A stretch of 12,316 bases of DNA from Gammaproteobacteria bacterium (GTDB lineage Bacteria > Pseudomonadota > Gammaproteobacteria > SZUA-140). The stretch is taken from positions 1-12,316 of the forward strand of contig QIHH01000192.1 in assembly GCA_003230195.1 (NCBI GenBank), read 5' to 3'. Shown in pieces: positions 5,813 through 12,316 of the stretch; the first letter of the stretch is position 1, and each line of letters opens with the position of its first letter. The notes beneath the pieces were generated by a model. It made no database searches and was not told where the DNA came from. It saw nothing but the letters and a program-made list of their open reading frames with translations. The translations under genes were made by a program, and so were the position numbers.

Positions 5813-7444
5813 TTGGAAAATAAATTACGCGTTGCAATGGCGCAGATCAATCTGCTAGTCGGTGATGTGGCTGGCAATAGTGCGAAGGTGATTAAAGAAG
5901 CATTGGATGCGCGTGATCGACTCAAAGCCGATGCGGTGGTTTTCCCTGAATTAACCTTAACTGGCTATCCGCCGGAAGACCTGCTGTTGCGCCCTGCGAT
6001 GGCGGGGCAGATTGATGCCGCGCTGGTAGCAATCAAGTCTGGCGCGAGCGGCATTAGCATTGTGCTCGGCTATCCGCATTATGGCGATGGCGATTGTTAC
6101 AACGCTGTGGCAGTGATTGCCGACGGTGAAGTTCAGCATCTTTACTTTAAAAAATCGTTGCCAAATCATAGTGTGTTCGATGAAAAGCGTTATTTCACCG
6201 CGGGCAGCTCGTCATCGGTTATTGAGATCAACAGTGTTAAGGTGAGCCTCTCTATCTGTGAAGATATTTGGCAGCCACAGGCACTTGAGCAGGCGAAGCA
6301 GGCAGGCGCACAGCTGATTATTAATATCAACGCATCACCTTTCCATGCCGGTAAACAGCAGCAGCGTGAAGCGGTATTAGCGCAACGGGTGGCGGAGAGC
6401 GGGTTGCCGATTGTCTATCTGAATTTAGTAGGTGGCCAGGATGAGTTGATCTTTGATGGAGGCTCATTTGTGATCAATGCTAAAGGTGTCGTGACACAAC
6501 GTCTACCCGCATTAGTGGAGTCATTGATGGTGGCTGAGTTTGAGATTGAAGCGAATGGTGCGTTGGCGCCGCAGTTTGCCTGGGTGACACCGCTACTGAG
6601 TGATGATGCGATGATCTATAACGCAATCGTTTTAGCCGTGCGGGATTATATCCATAAGAATGGTTTTAACAGTGTGGTGATTGGCCTTTCGGGTGGTATC
6701 GATTCTGCGTTGACGTTGGCAATGGCAGTCGATGCAATCGGTGCTGCCAATGTTGAAGCGGTGACGATGCCATCACGCTATACCGCTGAGATGAGCATTG
6801 AAGACTCCTTTACTGAATGTGAGGCGCTGGGCATCCAATGCCATCAGGTGGCAATCGAACCGATGTATCAATCGTTTCTGAGAGCATTGCAGGATGACTT
6901 TCTTGGCGATAAGCCGGATGCCACTGAAGAGAATATTCAGGCGCGCTGTCGTGGCGTTATTCTGATGGCGATCTCGAATAAAGGCCGTAAGATTGTGCTC
7001 ACCACTGGCAATAAGAGTGAGATAGCGGTCGGTTATGCGACGCTTTATGGTGATATGGCGGGTGGCTTTGCTCCGCTTAAGGATGTGCCGAAGTTATTGG
7101 TCTATCGCCTCTCGAATTATCGTAACACGGTGTCACAGGTGATTCCGCAGCGTGTGATTGATCGTCCGCCTTCGGCTGAGCTGGCACCGGACCAAAAAGA
7201 TGAAGACAGCCTGCCTCCTTATGAAATACTTGACCCGGTACTGGAGATGGTTGTCGAGCAGGACATGGAGCCGGATGCGATTATCAAGGCCGGTTATGAG
7301 CGTGAGATGGTGCATCAGGTGGTGGCAATGGTGAAACGTAACGAATATAAACGCCACCAAGCACCGCCGGGAGTGAAGATTACCGTACGTGCCTTTGGGC
7401 GTGATCGTCGTTATCCGATTACTTCAGGCTTTCATGAAGTGTGA
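5813..7444 (+). CDS. nadE: Glutamine-dependent NAD+ synthetase
   Basis: The 543-aa two-domain enzyme makes NAD+ from deamido-NAD+ and ATP, using ammonia freed from glutamine. The N-terminal nitrilase-like glutaminase domain (about 5-250) carries the triad Glu46 (FPELTLTGYPPEDLL), Lys113 (YFKKSLPN) and Cys149 (SICEDIW). The C-terminal synthetase domain (about 265-540) carries the ATP-pyrophosphatase loop SGGIDS (293-298). It also has LTTGNKSEIAVGY, YGDMAGGFAPLKDV and RPPSAELAPDQKDEDSLPPY. The start is TTG at 5813 after GAGAAAGA, giving MENKLRVAMAQINLLVGDV; an in-frame ATG lies only eight codons in, inside the first beta strand. It is apparently transcribed with sucD upstream and glnB downstream (54-nt gap). 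It is intact, with no odd residues seen. Confidence 0.96.
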   Translation: MENKLRVAMAQINLLVGDVAGNSAKVIKEALDARDRLKADAVVFPELTLTGYPPEDLLLRPAMAGQIDAALVAIKSGASGISIVLGYPHYGDGDCYNAVAVIADGEVQHLYFKKSLPNHSVFDEKRYFTAGSSSSVIEINSVKVSLSICEDIWQPQALEQAKQAGAQLIININASPFHAGKQQQREAVLAQRVAESGLPIVYLNLVGGQDELIFDGGSFVINAKGVVTQRLPALVESLMVAEFEIEANGALAPQFAWVTPLLSDDAMIYNAIVLAVRDYIHKNGFNSVVIGLSGGIDSALTLAMAVDAIGAANVEAVTMPSRYTAEMSIEDSFTECEALGIQCHQVAIEPMYQSFLRALQDDFLGDKPDATEENIQARCRGVILMAISNKGRKIVLTTGNKSEIAVGYATLYGDMAGGFAPLKDVPKLLVYRLSNYRNTVSQVIPQRVIDRPPSAELAPDQKDEDSLPPYEILDPVLEMVVEQDMEPDAIIKAGYEREMVHQVVAMVKRNEYKRHQAPPGVKITVRAFGRDRRYPITSGFHEV

Positions 7445-7498
7445 TAACGGAATACAATCTATTAGGCTGGTCGATGTCAGTTTAATGAGGAGCATACA

Positions 7499-7837
7499 AT
7501 GAAAAAGATAGAGGCGGTCATTAAACCGTTTAAGCTGGATGATGTACGTGAAGCATTATCTGAGATCGGTATCAGTGGCATGACGGTGATTGAAGCGAAG
7601 GGTTTTGGGCGTCAGAAGGGGCATACTGAACTCTATCGTGGCGCTGAATATGTTGTTGATTTCCTGCCTAAGATCAAGATTGAACTGGTGGTGGTTGAGT
7701 CTCAGCTGGATCAATGCATTGAGGCGATCACTGAAGTGGCGCGCACCGGTAAGATTGGTGACGGTAAGATCTTTGTTAGCGATGTGCAGCGTATTATTCG
7801 CATTCGTACCGGTGAAGAAGATGACGACGCAATTTAG
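7499..7837 (+). CDS. glnB: Nitrogen regulatory protein P-II
   Basis: The 112-aa product is the standard PII length. PII trimers sense 2-oxoglutarate and ATP/ADP and, through uridylylation, control glutamine synthetase adenylylation and NtrB. Visible are the N-terminal MKKIEAVIKPFKLDDVREAL, the T-loop KGFGRQKGHTELYRGAEY with the uridylylation site Tyr51, the B-loop TGKIGDGKIFV, and the C-loop region RIRTGEEDDDAI. TGAGGAG, 8 nt upstream, marks the ATG. The gene is last in the apparent sucD-nadE-glnB run. GlnB is preferred over GlnK because no amtB is present, but the two are hard to separate by sequence. No NtrC or sigma-54 site was seen just upstream. Confidence 0.95.
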   Translation: MKKIEAVIKPFKLDDVREALSEIGISGMTVIEAKGFGRQKGHTELYRGAEYVVDFLPKIKIELVVVESQLDQCIEAITEVARTGKIGDGKIFVSDVQRIIRIRTGEEDDDAI

Positions 7838-7866
7838 ATTGTGACTAAATTGCTAAGCAACACAGA

Positions 7867-7897
7867 GGTAATGGCAGCGTTGTTACCCCGGTTTTTT
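7867..7897 (+). terminator. Probable intrinsic terminator after glnB
   Basis: GGTAA (7867-7871) pairs with TTACC (7883-7887), with some wobble pairs inside, followed after CCGG by T6 (7892-7897). The stem is short and the spacer before the T run is longer than ideal. Position 30 nt after the glnB stop supports the call. Confidence 0.45.
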
Positions 7898-8090
7898 ATG
7901 GGAACTGTTTAATCTCGTCGCCTAGGTTGCGGTGAGGTGTCGATTCAAGTAGTTCCGCCGGATAGCCAGTGCTCAATATCGCGATTGGTTGTAGATCATC
8001 ATTGGTATTGAGCACTCTCTCCACCGCGTTGTCATCAAAGTCTCCTACCTAGGCAGCCCCCATTCCGGCAACGATAACTGAGTTTGTATT
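7896..8090 (-). pseudogene. Nitroreductase-family C-terminal remnant
   Basis: On the - strand, a frame ending at TAA (7896-7898) reads VGDFDDNAVERVLNTNDDLQ and then PIAILSTGYPAELL. This is the typical C-terminal region of SagB/nitroreductase-type flavoproteins (GxFDD, then the ...LPxGxP loop). Before it, VIVAGMGAA is followed by an in-frame TAG where the family continues without break. Further upstream the family similarity fades within about 30 residues. No start, FMN-binding N-terminus or ribosome-binding site is present. Only about 60-65 residues of a usual 200 or more survive, so this is a relic with no function. It faces glnB tail to tail, and its 3' end overlaps the T run of the glnB terminator. 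Confidence 0.6.
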
Positions 8091-8213
8091 ATAGATTATC
8101 CAATTGGAACTCTTAATGATTCTTGATTTTTTTATTGTTTATTATTGGCGGGTTAACATGTTTTTTCGGGGCTGGTGATTTGTAATAAATAATGCCTACC
8201 TTTATTTTTATTG

Positions 8214-8219
8214 TATAAT
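8214..8219 (+). promoter_or_regulatory. Consensus -10 TATAAT, possible promoter
   Basis: A perfect TATAAT lies in AT-rich DNA upstream of the MITE-like element and the secreted-protein gene. No convincing -35 is found at 16-18 nt. If active, transcription would cross the MITE. A second TATAAT at 8422-8427 lies just past the right end of the MITE, also without a clear -35. Confidence 0.25.
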
Positions 8220-8274
8220 GGTGGTATGAGTAGAGGGTTTTCTTTAGTTTTAAATATGAATACTAACTTAGTAT

Positions 8275-8413
8275 GAGACCTTTGCACGAGTCTATTTTCC
8301 ACTCCAGCTGTGTTATAAATGATCCTAAAACAGTCATTTACTGCGTGTAAACTCCCTTTTTTTGGCCATTTATGCTTTGCTGGAACGAAAACTAGTTCTC
8401 GTGCAAGGATCTC
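8275..8413. mobile_element. MITE-like element, 139 bp, with AGTAT target duplication
   Basis: The left end GAGACCTTTGCACGAG and the reverse complement of the right end, GAGATCCTTGCACGAG, match at 14 of 16 positions. The direct repeat AGTAT flanks the element exactly (8270-8274 and 8414-8418), as expected for a 5-bp target-site duplication. The interior is too short for a transposase and encodes no recognisable protein. An internal hairpin AAATGA/TCATTT is present. The parent family cannot be fixed from the ends alone; GAGACCTTTGCA-type ends suggest a DDE insertion sequence. It sits 105 nt upstream of the secreted-protein start and could affect that gene's expression. Confidence 0.75.
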
Positions 8414-8518
8414 AGTATGTTTATAATTTAAATTGCTGTTTATTTTTTTGGTTTTGTTCGAGACGATTAGTGATTGCTCGTGTAAAGCTCTTGCCATTAT
8501 TAATTGCAGGTATGTAAT

Positions 8519-11383
8519 ATGTTTGATTTTTGTAAACGTTTCTTTGGTGCTTATGCACTAATGTTGTTTTTTCCTTGGTTCACAACAAGTGCGCATGCAC
8601 TTACTTCAGATGATTTTAATGCATTTACTCTCGACACTTCCGTTTGGTCGGTAATCGACCCACAGGGCGACAGCGTGATATCCGTCGATGGATACCGGTT
8701 GAAAATTGATGTTCCAGCAGACACATCGCATGATGTCTGGCTTTCTGGAAATATGGCGCCACGAGTAATGCAAGTGGTGACAGATAGCGATTTTGAGATG
8801 GCGGCTAAATTTGAATCCCCTATAGGTGAGCAGTTTCAATTGCAAGGGATTCTTGTCGAGCAGGATGCAGGTCATTTTTTGCGTTTCGATTTTTACAGTG
8901 ATGGTACAAATACCAAGATTTTTGCAGCGGCTTTTAGTGATGGTTCAGTGAGCGTAAAAGTAAATAAGACGGTTACTGTAGGAAACCCAATGTTTTTGCG
9001 GATAACTCGAACTGGAAATCAGTGGACCCAGTGGTATTCGGAGGATGGTGTTACTTGGACGCAAGCAATCAGTTTCAGACATAACTTAGCCGTAGAGACA
9101 GCCGGTGTTTTTGCAGGCAATAAGGGTAATCCAGCGCCGCGACATATTGCGTTGATTGACTATTTTTTCAATACAGCTGCGCCGATTTCCCCAGAAGATA
9201 TCAATGTGTCAGTGGATAATATAGCGCCGGTTACAAGTAATATTACGACTACTATTCAGTCAGGCGAAGTGCTGATTTCCTGGGTGACGGATGAGTTGGC
9301 AGTATCTCAGGTGAGCTACGGAGAGACTCTATCATATGAGTTAGGTACAGTGTCTAGTGGAACCTCTTCGGGAACACAGCATGAGGTGCTGGTGAGTGGA
9401 CTTACACCTGACACTCGCTATAACTTCCAGATTTCGGCTCAGGATACGAGTGAAAATACCGGGTTATCAGCGAATATAGAGGTTCAGACGAGTGTCAGTG
9501 GAACCAATACACCACCTCAAATTGATATCTGGTATGGGGCAGTTCAGGAGTTTGGCTTCATCGGTATCCCTCAAAGGTGGATGAATGTACTCGGTAACGT
9601 GTCTGACCCCGACGGCGTTGCTTCCCTCAGTTATGCGCTTAATAATGGGGCTGCGATGCCATTGACTATTGGGGCAAACAATAATCGTTTAGCCGATGAT
9701 GGCGATTTTAATGCTGAGATCGATAGAAGTCATTTACGGCTAGGCGCCAACCGTTTGGTTATTACGGCAGTGGACAATTTAGGCTATACCGCAGAACAAA
9801 CGGTGATTGTAAATTACGCGGATGGTAATGTATGGCCAATGACCTATTCGATCGATTGGGCCAATACCACAAGTATCCAGAGTGTTGCTCACATCGTTGA
9901 TGGACACTGGAAGCTCACCCCGACGGGAGTGCGTCCAGTGAAGGTAGGTTATGACCGATTACTTGCTATTGGTGATGTCAGCTGGAAAGATTACGAAATT
10001 ACCGTTCCGCTCACCGTGTATTCCATTGACCCGGCTGGCTACGCTTCGCCAAGCAATGGCCCAGGTGTGGGCGTGTTGATGCGGTGGATAGGGCATAACG
10101 ATATCAATGTGAAACGAACTCAACCGAAAATTGGTTGGCGACCCATTGGTGCTTTGGCATGGTATAGATGGCGCAGCACGACGAATGAAAGACTGGAATT
10201 TATGGGAAGTATGGGAGGCATCCAGCAAACTAATTTCTCTAAAAAGCTGCAGTTTGGTTTGTCATATATGATGAAGTTGCGGGTGAAGACCAACAATGGT
10301 CAGAGTGTTTATCGTCTCAAATTGTGGAAAGTTGGGCAGCCGGAACCAGCGAGCTGGGATTTGACAGGAGGAAGCGGTGGTTCGGTGACGCAGCAAGTGG
10401 GTTCCTTGATGTTAGTGGCGCACCATGTAGACGTTGAGTTTGGAAATGTCTCTATTGTGCCCGTGGGTGTTGTTGACACTTTAAAAGGAGCTGTTATTGA
10501 GAACCTTGTTGAGCAAGTTAATACGGTTGGTGCCATCATCAATTGGACGACTGATGAGCCGACAACAGCAACTATTCGATATGGAGTGGACACAAATTAT
10601 GGTTCGACACTGAGCCATTCAGCGTATAGCACATCGCATCGTATGACGATTGATGGGATGCTAGCCAGTCAGGCTGTGCATTACGAAATCTCAGTAGTGG
10701 ATGTGGATGGTAATGTTACTACCTCGGGAAATAAGTCGTTTATTACCCAGACTAACAGTCCTCCGATACTCGGGGAACCTGTGGGTGAAGGAGATCTGTC
10801 GGATGCATTTGATGAGGGTTCGCTGGCTGCGGAGCAGTGGGCATTTGTTGACCCGGTTGGTGACTCGGTGGTTAGCGTCACTAATGGCCAACTGGCGATA
10901 TCAGTGGGGGCAGGGATAGAACATAATGTATGGAAATCCGGTAATAATTCAGCCCGAGTGACGCATGCGTTACCCAATCAAGACTTCTCTGCCGAAGTGA
11001 AGTTTGACTCAATACCTAGGCAGAGATATCAGCTTCAAGGTATCTTGGTGGAGCAAGACGAGCACAACTTTGTACGTTTTGATTTCTACAGCGATGGCCG
11101 TGATTTGAAAATATTCGCTGCAATATTCATTGCTGGGCAGCCAACGGTTATGGTTAATACCATTATTGAAACAGGTGGCCCGTTGTATATGCGTATCGAA
11201 CGCTTGGGTAGTCAATGGATCAAGCAGTATTCCTACGACGGTAGCAACTGGCAGACCGCAGTGACTTTTATGCACACGCTTAATATTGCCTCGGCTAGTC
11301 TGTTTGCAGGAAATGCAGGTTTAAATGCACCAGCGTATACCGCTCTGATTGACCATTATGAATTGAAAAAAATTCATCCGTAA
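8519..11383 (+). CDS. Large secreted modular protein with ConA-like and FnIII domains
   Basis: I start at ATG 8519 (954 aa), with AGGT 7 nt upstream, giving a signal peptide MFDFCKRFFGAYALMLFF...SAHA with cleavage likely after residue 27. Domains in order: a concanavalin-A-like/DUF1349-type domain (about 30-217); a fibronectin-III domain (about 235-323, APVTSNITTT ... GLTPDTRYNFQISAQD); an Ig-like segment (about 330-435, with DPDGVASLSYAL); a second lectin-like beta domain (about 440-650, with SWKDYEITVPLTVYS); another FnIII (about 660-745); and a second copy of the first domain (about 763-950). The two DUF1349-like copies share QLQGILVEQD, RFDFYSDG, KIFAA and LFAGN/VFAGN. No catalytic motif is recognised, so a carbohydrate-binding or surface role is inferred. 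The C-terminus KKIHP arises at an A7 run (11366-11372). One more A would continue into a further FnIII, so the gene is probably truncated by frameshift. Confidence 0.85.
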   Translation: MFDFCKRFFGAYALMLFFPWFTTSAHALTSDDFNAFTLDTSVWSVIDPQGDSVISVDGYRLKIDVPADTSHDVWLSGNMAPRVMQVVTDSDFEMAAKFESPIGEQFQLQGILVEQDAGHFLRFDFYSDGTNTKIFAAAFSDGSVSVKVNKTVTVGNPMFLRITRTGNQWTQWYSEDGVTWTQAISFRHNLAVETAGVFAGNKGNPAPRHIALIDYFFNTAAPISPEDINVSVDNIAPVTSNITTTIQSGEVLISWVTDELAVSQVSYGETLSYELGTVSSGTSSGTQHEVLVSGLTPDTRYNFQISAQDTSENTGLSANIEVQTSVSGTNTPPQIDIWYGAVQEFGFIGIPQRWMNVLGNVSDPDGVASLSYALNNGAAMPLTIGANNNRLADDGDFNAEIDRSHLRLGANRLVITAVDNLGYTAEQTVIVNYADGNVWPMTYSIDWANTTSIQSVAHIVDGHWKLTPTGVRPVKVGYDRLLAIGDVSWKDYEITVPLTVYSIDPAGYASPSNGPGVGVLMRWIGHNDINVKRTQPKIGWRPIGALAWYRWRSTTNERLEFMGSMGGIQQTNFSKKLQFGLSYMMKLRVKTNNGQSVYRLKLWKVGQPEPASWDLTGGSGGSVTQQVGSLMLVAHHVDVEFGNVSIVPVGVVDTLKGAVIENLVEQVNTVGAIINWTTDEPTTATIRYGVDTNYGSTLSHSAYSTSHRMTIDGMLASQAVHYEISVVDVDGNVTTSGNKSFITQTNSPPILGEPVGEGDLSDAFDEGSLAAEQWAFVDPVGDSVVSVTNGQLAISVGAGIEHNVWKSGNNSARVTHALPNQDFSAEVKFDSIPRQRYQLQGILVEQDEHNFVRFDFYSDGRDLKIFAAIFIAGQPTVMVNTIIETGGPLYMRIERLGSQWIKQYSYDGSNWQTAVTFMHTLNIASASLFAGNAGLNAPAYTALIDHYELKKIHP

Positions 11384-11600
11384 AGCCACCTGCGGATACA
11401 ACAGTCCCGGTTATCCGTCATGCGCAAGTAACGACCACAGGTAATACAGCGTCTATTACATGGGTGACGAATGAAAGGGTTAGCGGTGATGTGGCCTACG
11501 GTTTGACGGAACCCTTTGAATTCGGAACCATCAATTTTGTCGTTATGATGGCCATCGGGTTGTTCTTGAGGAGTGAACCAGCAACGAGTTGCACTATGCC
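11384..11600 (+). pseudogene. Out-of-frame FnIII continuation of the secreted protein
   Basis: Right after the upstream stop another frame reads PPADTTVPVIRHAQV, then NTASITWVTNERVSGDVAYG. This parallels IAPVTSNITTT...VLISWVTDELAVSQVSYG in the first FnIII of the gene. From about 11550 the similarity passes to yet another frame: HRVVLEE, stop (11574-11576), TSNELHY, which matches the closing strands of the same domain (HEVLVSGLTPDTRYNF). The FnIII domain is therefore present but broken by at least two frame changes and a stop. It was probably part of the ancestral, longer protein. Confidence 0.7.
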
Positions 11601-11857
11601 ACAAATTGTGGTTGCCGCTGCTAGTCGTAACGAGAGCAGCCTAGTTGGCTTGATATTTAAGTTGCCAGTAGTGTGTGATCACTGGGCAGCAAATGCTCTA
11701 TACCTTAAGTCCCTACCCATCTGCATATCAACCCAAATACCCATTACAGTCGCCGACACGCTTAGCGACGATGTTGTGAATTCGATGGCTTTACGGATCC
11801 GCTATCAGGGTATTTAAATTGATACTGTGATGTCTTTTATTTTCGAGTTTCTGGTAC
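11601..11857. other. Unassigned stretch between secreted protein and bamD
   Basis: No gene is recognised on either strand. A + strand frame stays open to 11817, but its translation resembles no family I know and it has no ribosome-binding site. It may be further decayed coding DNA. No clear terminator for the convergent genes was found. Confidence 0.4.
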
Positions 11858-12316
11858 CTACATTTCCGTTTGCGGGGTGTAGTCTGGAAAATTCATTTGG
11901 CGTACGCGCAGCGCATCATCGGCAAGTGGTTGTAGGCCGAGTTGTTGATAGGCGGTAGCCATAATGGTGAGCGCTTGCGGAATTGACGGTGTGCGTGGCA
12001 GGGCCTCAATAATATATTTGGCGCGATTAGCGGCGGCGGTAAAGGCTTCTCGGCTGAGATAGTAGTTTGCCACATGCAGCTCGGCATGTGCTAGTAGGTT
12101 GCGCAGGTGAACCATGCGCTGGCGTGCATCGGGGCTATAGCGGCTTTCTGGAAAGCGTTCGACCAGTTCCTTGAAATAGAAGAATGATGTCTGAATGGCA
12201 CCAGGTTCTCGTTCGGTGACATCAAGGTTAAAGATGCGGTCAAAGTTATCTTTATCTTGGTTAAACTTGGCGAGGCCACGCAGGTAGTAGGCGTAGTCGA
12301 CATGTGTATGACGAGG
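11858..12316 (-). CDS. bamD: Outer-membrane assembly lipoprotein BamD, C-terminal part
   Basis: The - strand frame is open from the right edge to TAG at 11858-11860. It gives 152 residues of the usual 240-270, so the signal peptide and lipobox are outside. Landmarks are HVDYAYYLRGLAKFNQDKDN, DVTEREPGAIQTSFFYFKEL, VERFPESRYSPDARQRM, LAHAELHVANYYLSREAFTA and the final TPR-like AYQQLGLQPLADDALRV. BamD is a TPR lipoprotein on the periplasmic face of the outer membrane and an essential part of the BAM complex that folds beta-barrel proteins. It is transcribed toward the secreted-protein gene. No lesion is seen. Confidence 0.96.
   Translation of the reverse strand, partial: PRHTHVDYAYYLRGLAKFNQDKDNFDRIFNLDVTEREPGAIQTSFFYFKELVERFPESRYSPDARQRMVHLRNLLAHAELHVANYYLSREAFTAAANRAKYIIEALPRTPSIPQALTIMATAYQQLGLQPLADDALRVRQMNFPDYTPQTEM

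Noticed and set aside
7590..7844. An 84-codon frame within glnB on the same strand
   Set aside because: It overlaps the well-conserved PII coding sequence almost entirely and is an out-of-frame shadow.
8153..8497. A 114-codon frame on the - strand upstream of the secreted-protein gene
   Set aside because: It runs through the MITE-like element and its target duplications, has biased AT-rich codons and matches no family; it is a chance frame.
11464..11817. A 117-codon + strand frame that could be taken as a gene
   Set aside because: Its first 25 residues are the middle of an FnIII domain that starts upstream without a start codon; the rest resembles nothing, and no ribosome-binding site is present.
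1..12316. CRISPR arrays, tRNA or rRNA genes
   Set aside because: I saw no regularly spaced short repeats, and no cloverleaf-like or rRNA-like sequence when reading both strands.

Overview
The window looks like a gammaproteobacterial chromosome of moderate GC. A housekeeping block, sucD-nadE-glnB on the + strand and bamD on the - strand at the right edge, is intact. It is flanked and interrupted by accessory DNA that is mostly decaying. I cannot name the genus from this sequence.

Layout. Positions 1-1097 hold the 3' part of a repetitive surface-type protein with MBG/YDG repeats. Positions 1335-3323 hold a two-gene defence-type cassette: an AAA/SMC-like ATPase followed by an RloB-family TOPRIM-like protein. 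Each gene carries one inactivating lesion, a 1-nt loss in a G run in the ATPase and an in-frame TAG in rloB. Positions 3406-3998 are a DJ-1/PfpI-family pseudogene with two frameshifts. The second lies in the loop of a perfect 18-bp inverted repeat. A 36-codon reading frame behind a strong Shine-Dalgarno overlaps its end. Positions 4163-4336 encode a 57-aa lysine-rich small protein with a GTG start, followed by a cold-shock protein (4393-4599). The sucD leader (4600-4885) contains two small hairpins and a degenerate REP-like palindrome.

The core run is sucD (4886-5761), nadE (5813-7444, TTG start, glutamine-dependent type) and glnB (7499-7837), with gaps of 51 and 54 nt, so probably one transcript. 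Its three products serve the TCA cycle, NAD synthesis and nitrogen signalling. No sucC lies next to sucD. After a probable terminator comes the C-terminal scrap of a nitroreductase-family gene on the - strand. Next is a 139-bp MITE-like element with 16-bp imperfect terminal repeats and 5-bp AGTAT target duplications. Positions 8519-11383 encode a large secreted protein built from duplicated concanavalin-A-like modules and fibronectin-III domains. Its coding sequence visibly continues out of frame past the stop, beyond an A7 run, so the gene is probably truncated by frameshift. The window ends in bamD (- strand, N-terminus outside).

The most notable points are the doubly broken ATPase/RloB pair, the perfect hairpin sitting exactly on a frameshift, the MITE with target duplications, and the modular secreted protein with an out-of-frame tail. 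Damage is concentrated in accessory genes while the housekeeping genes are clean, which argues for real gene decay rather than random sequencing error.
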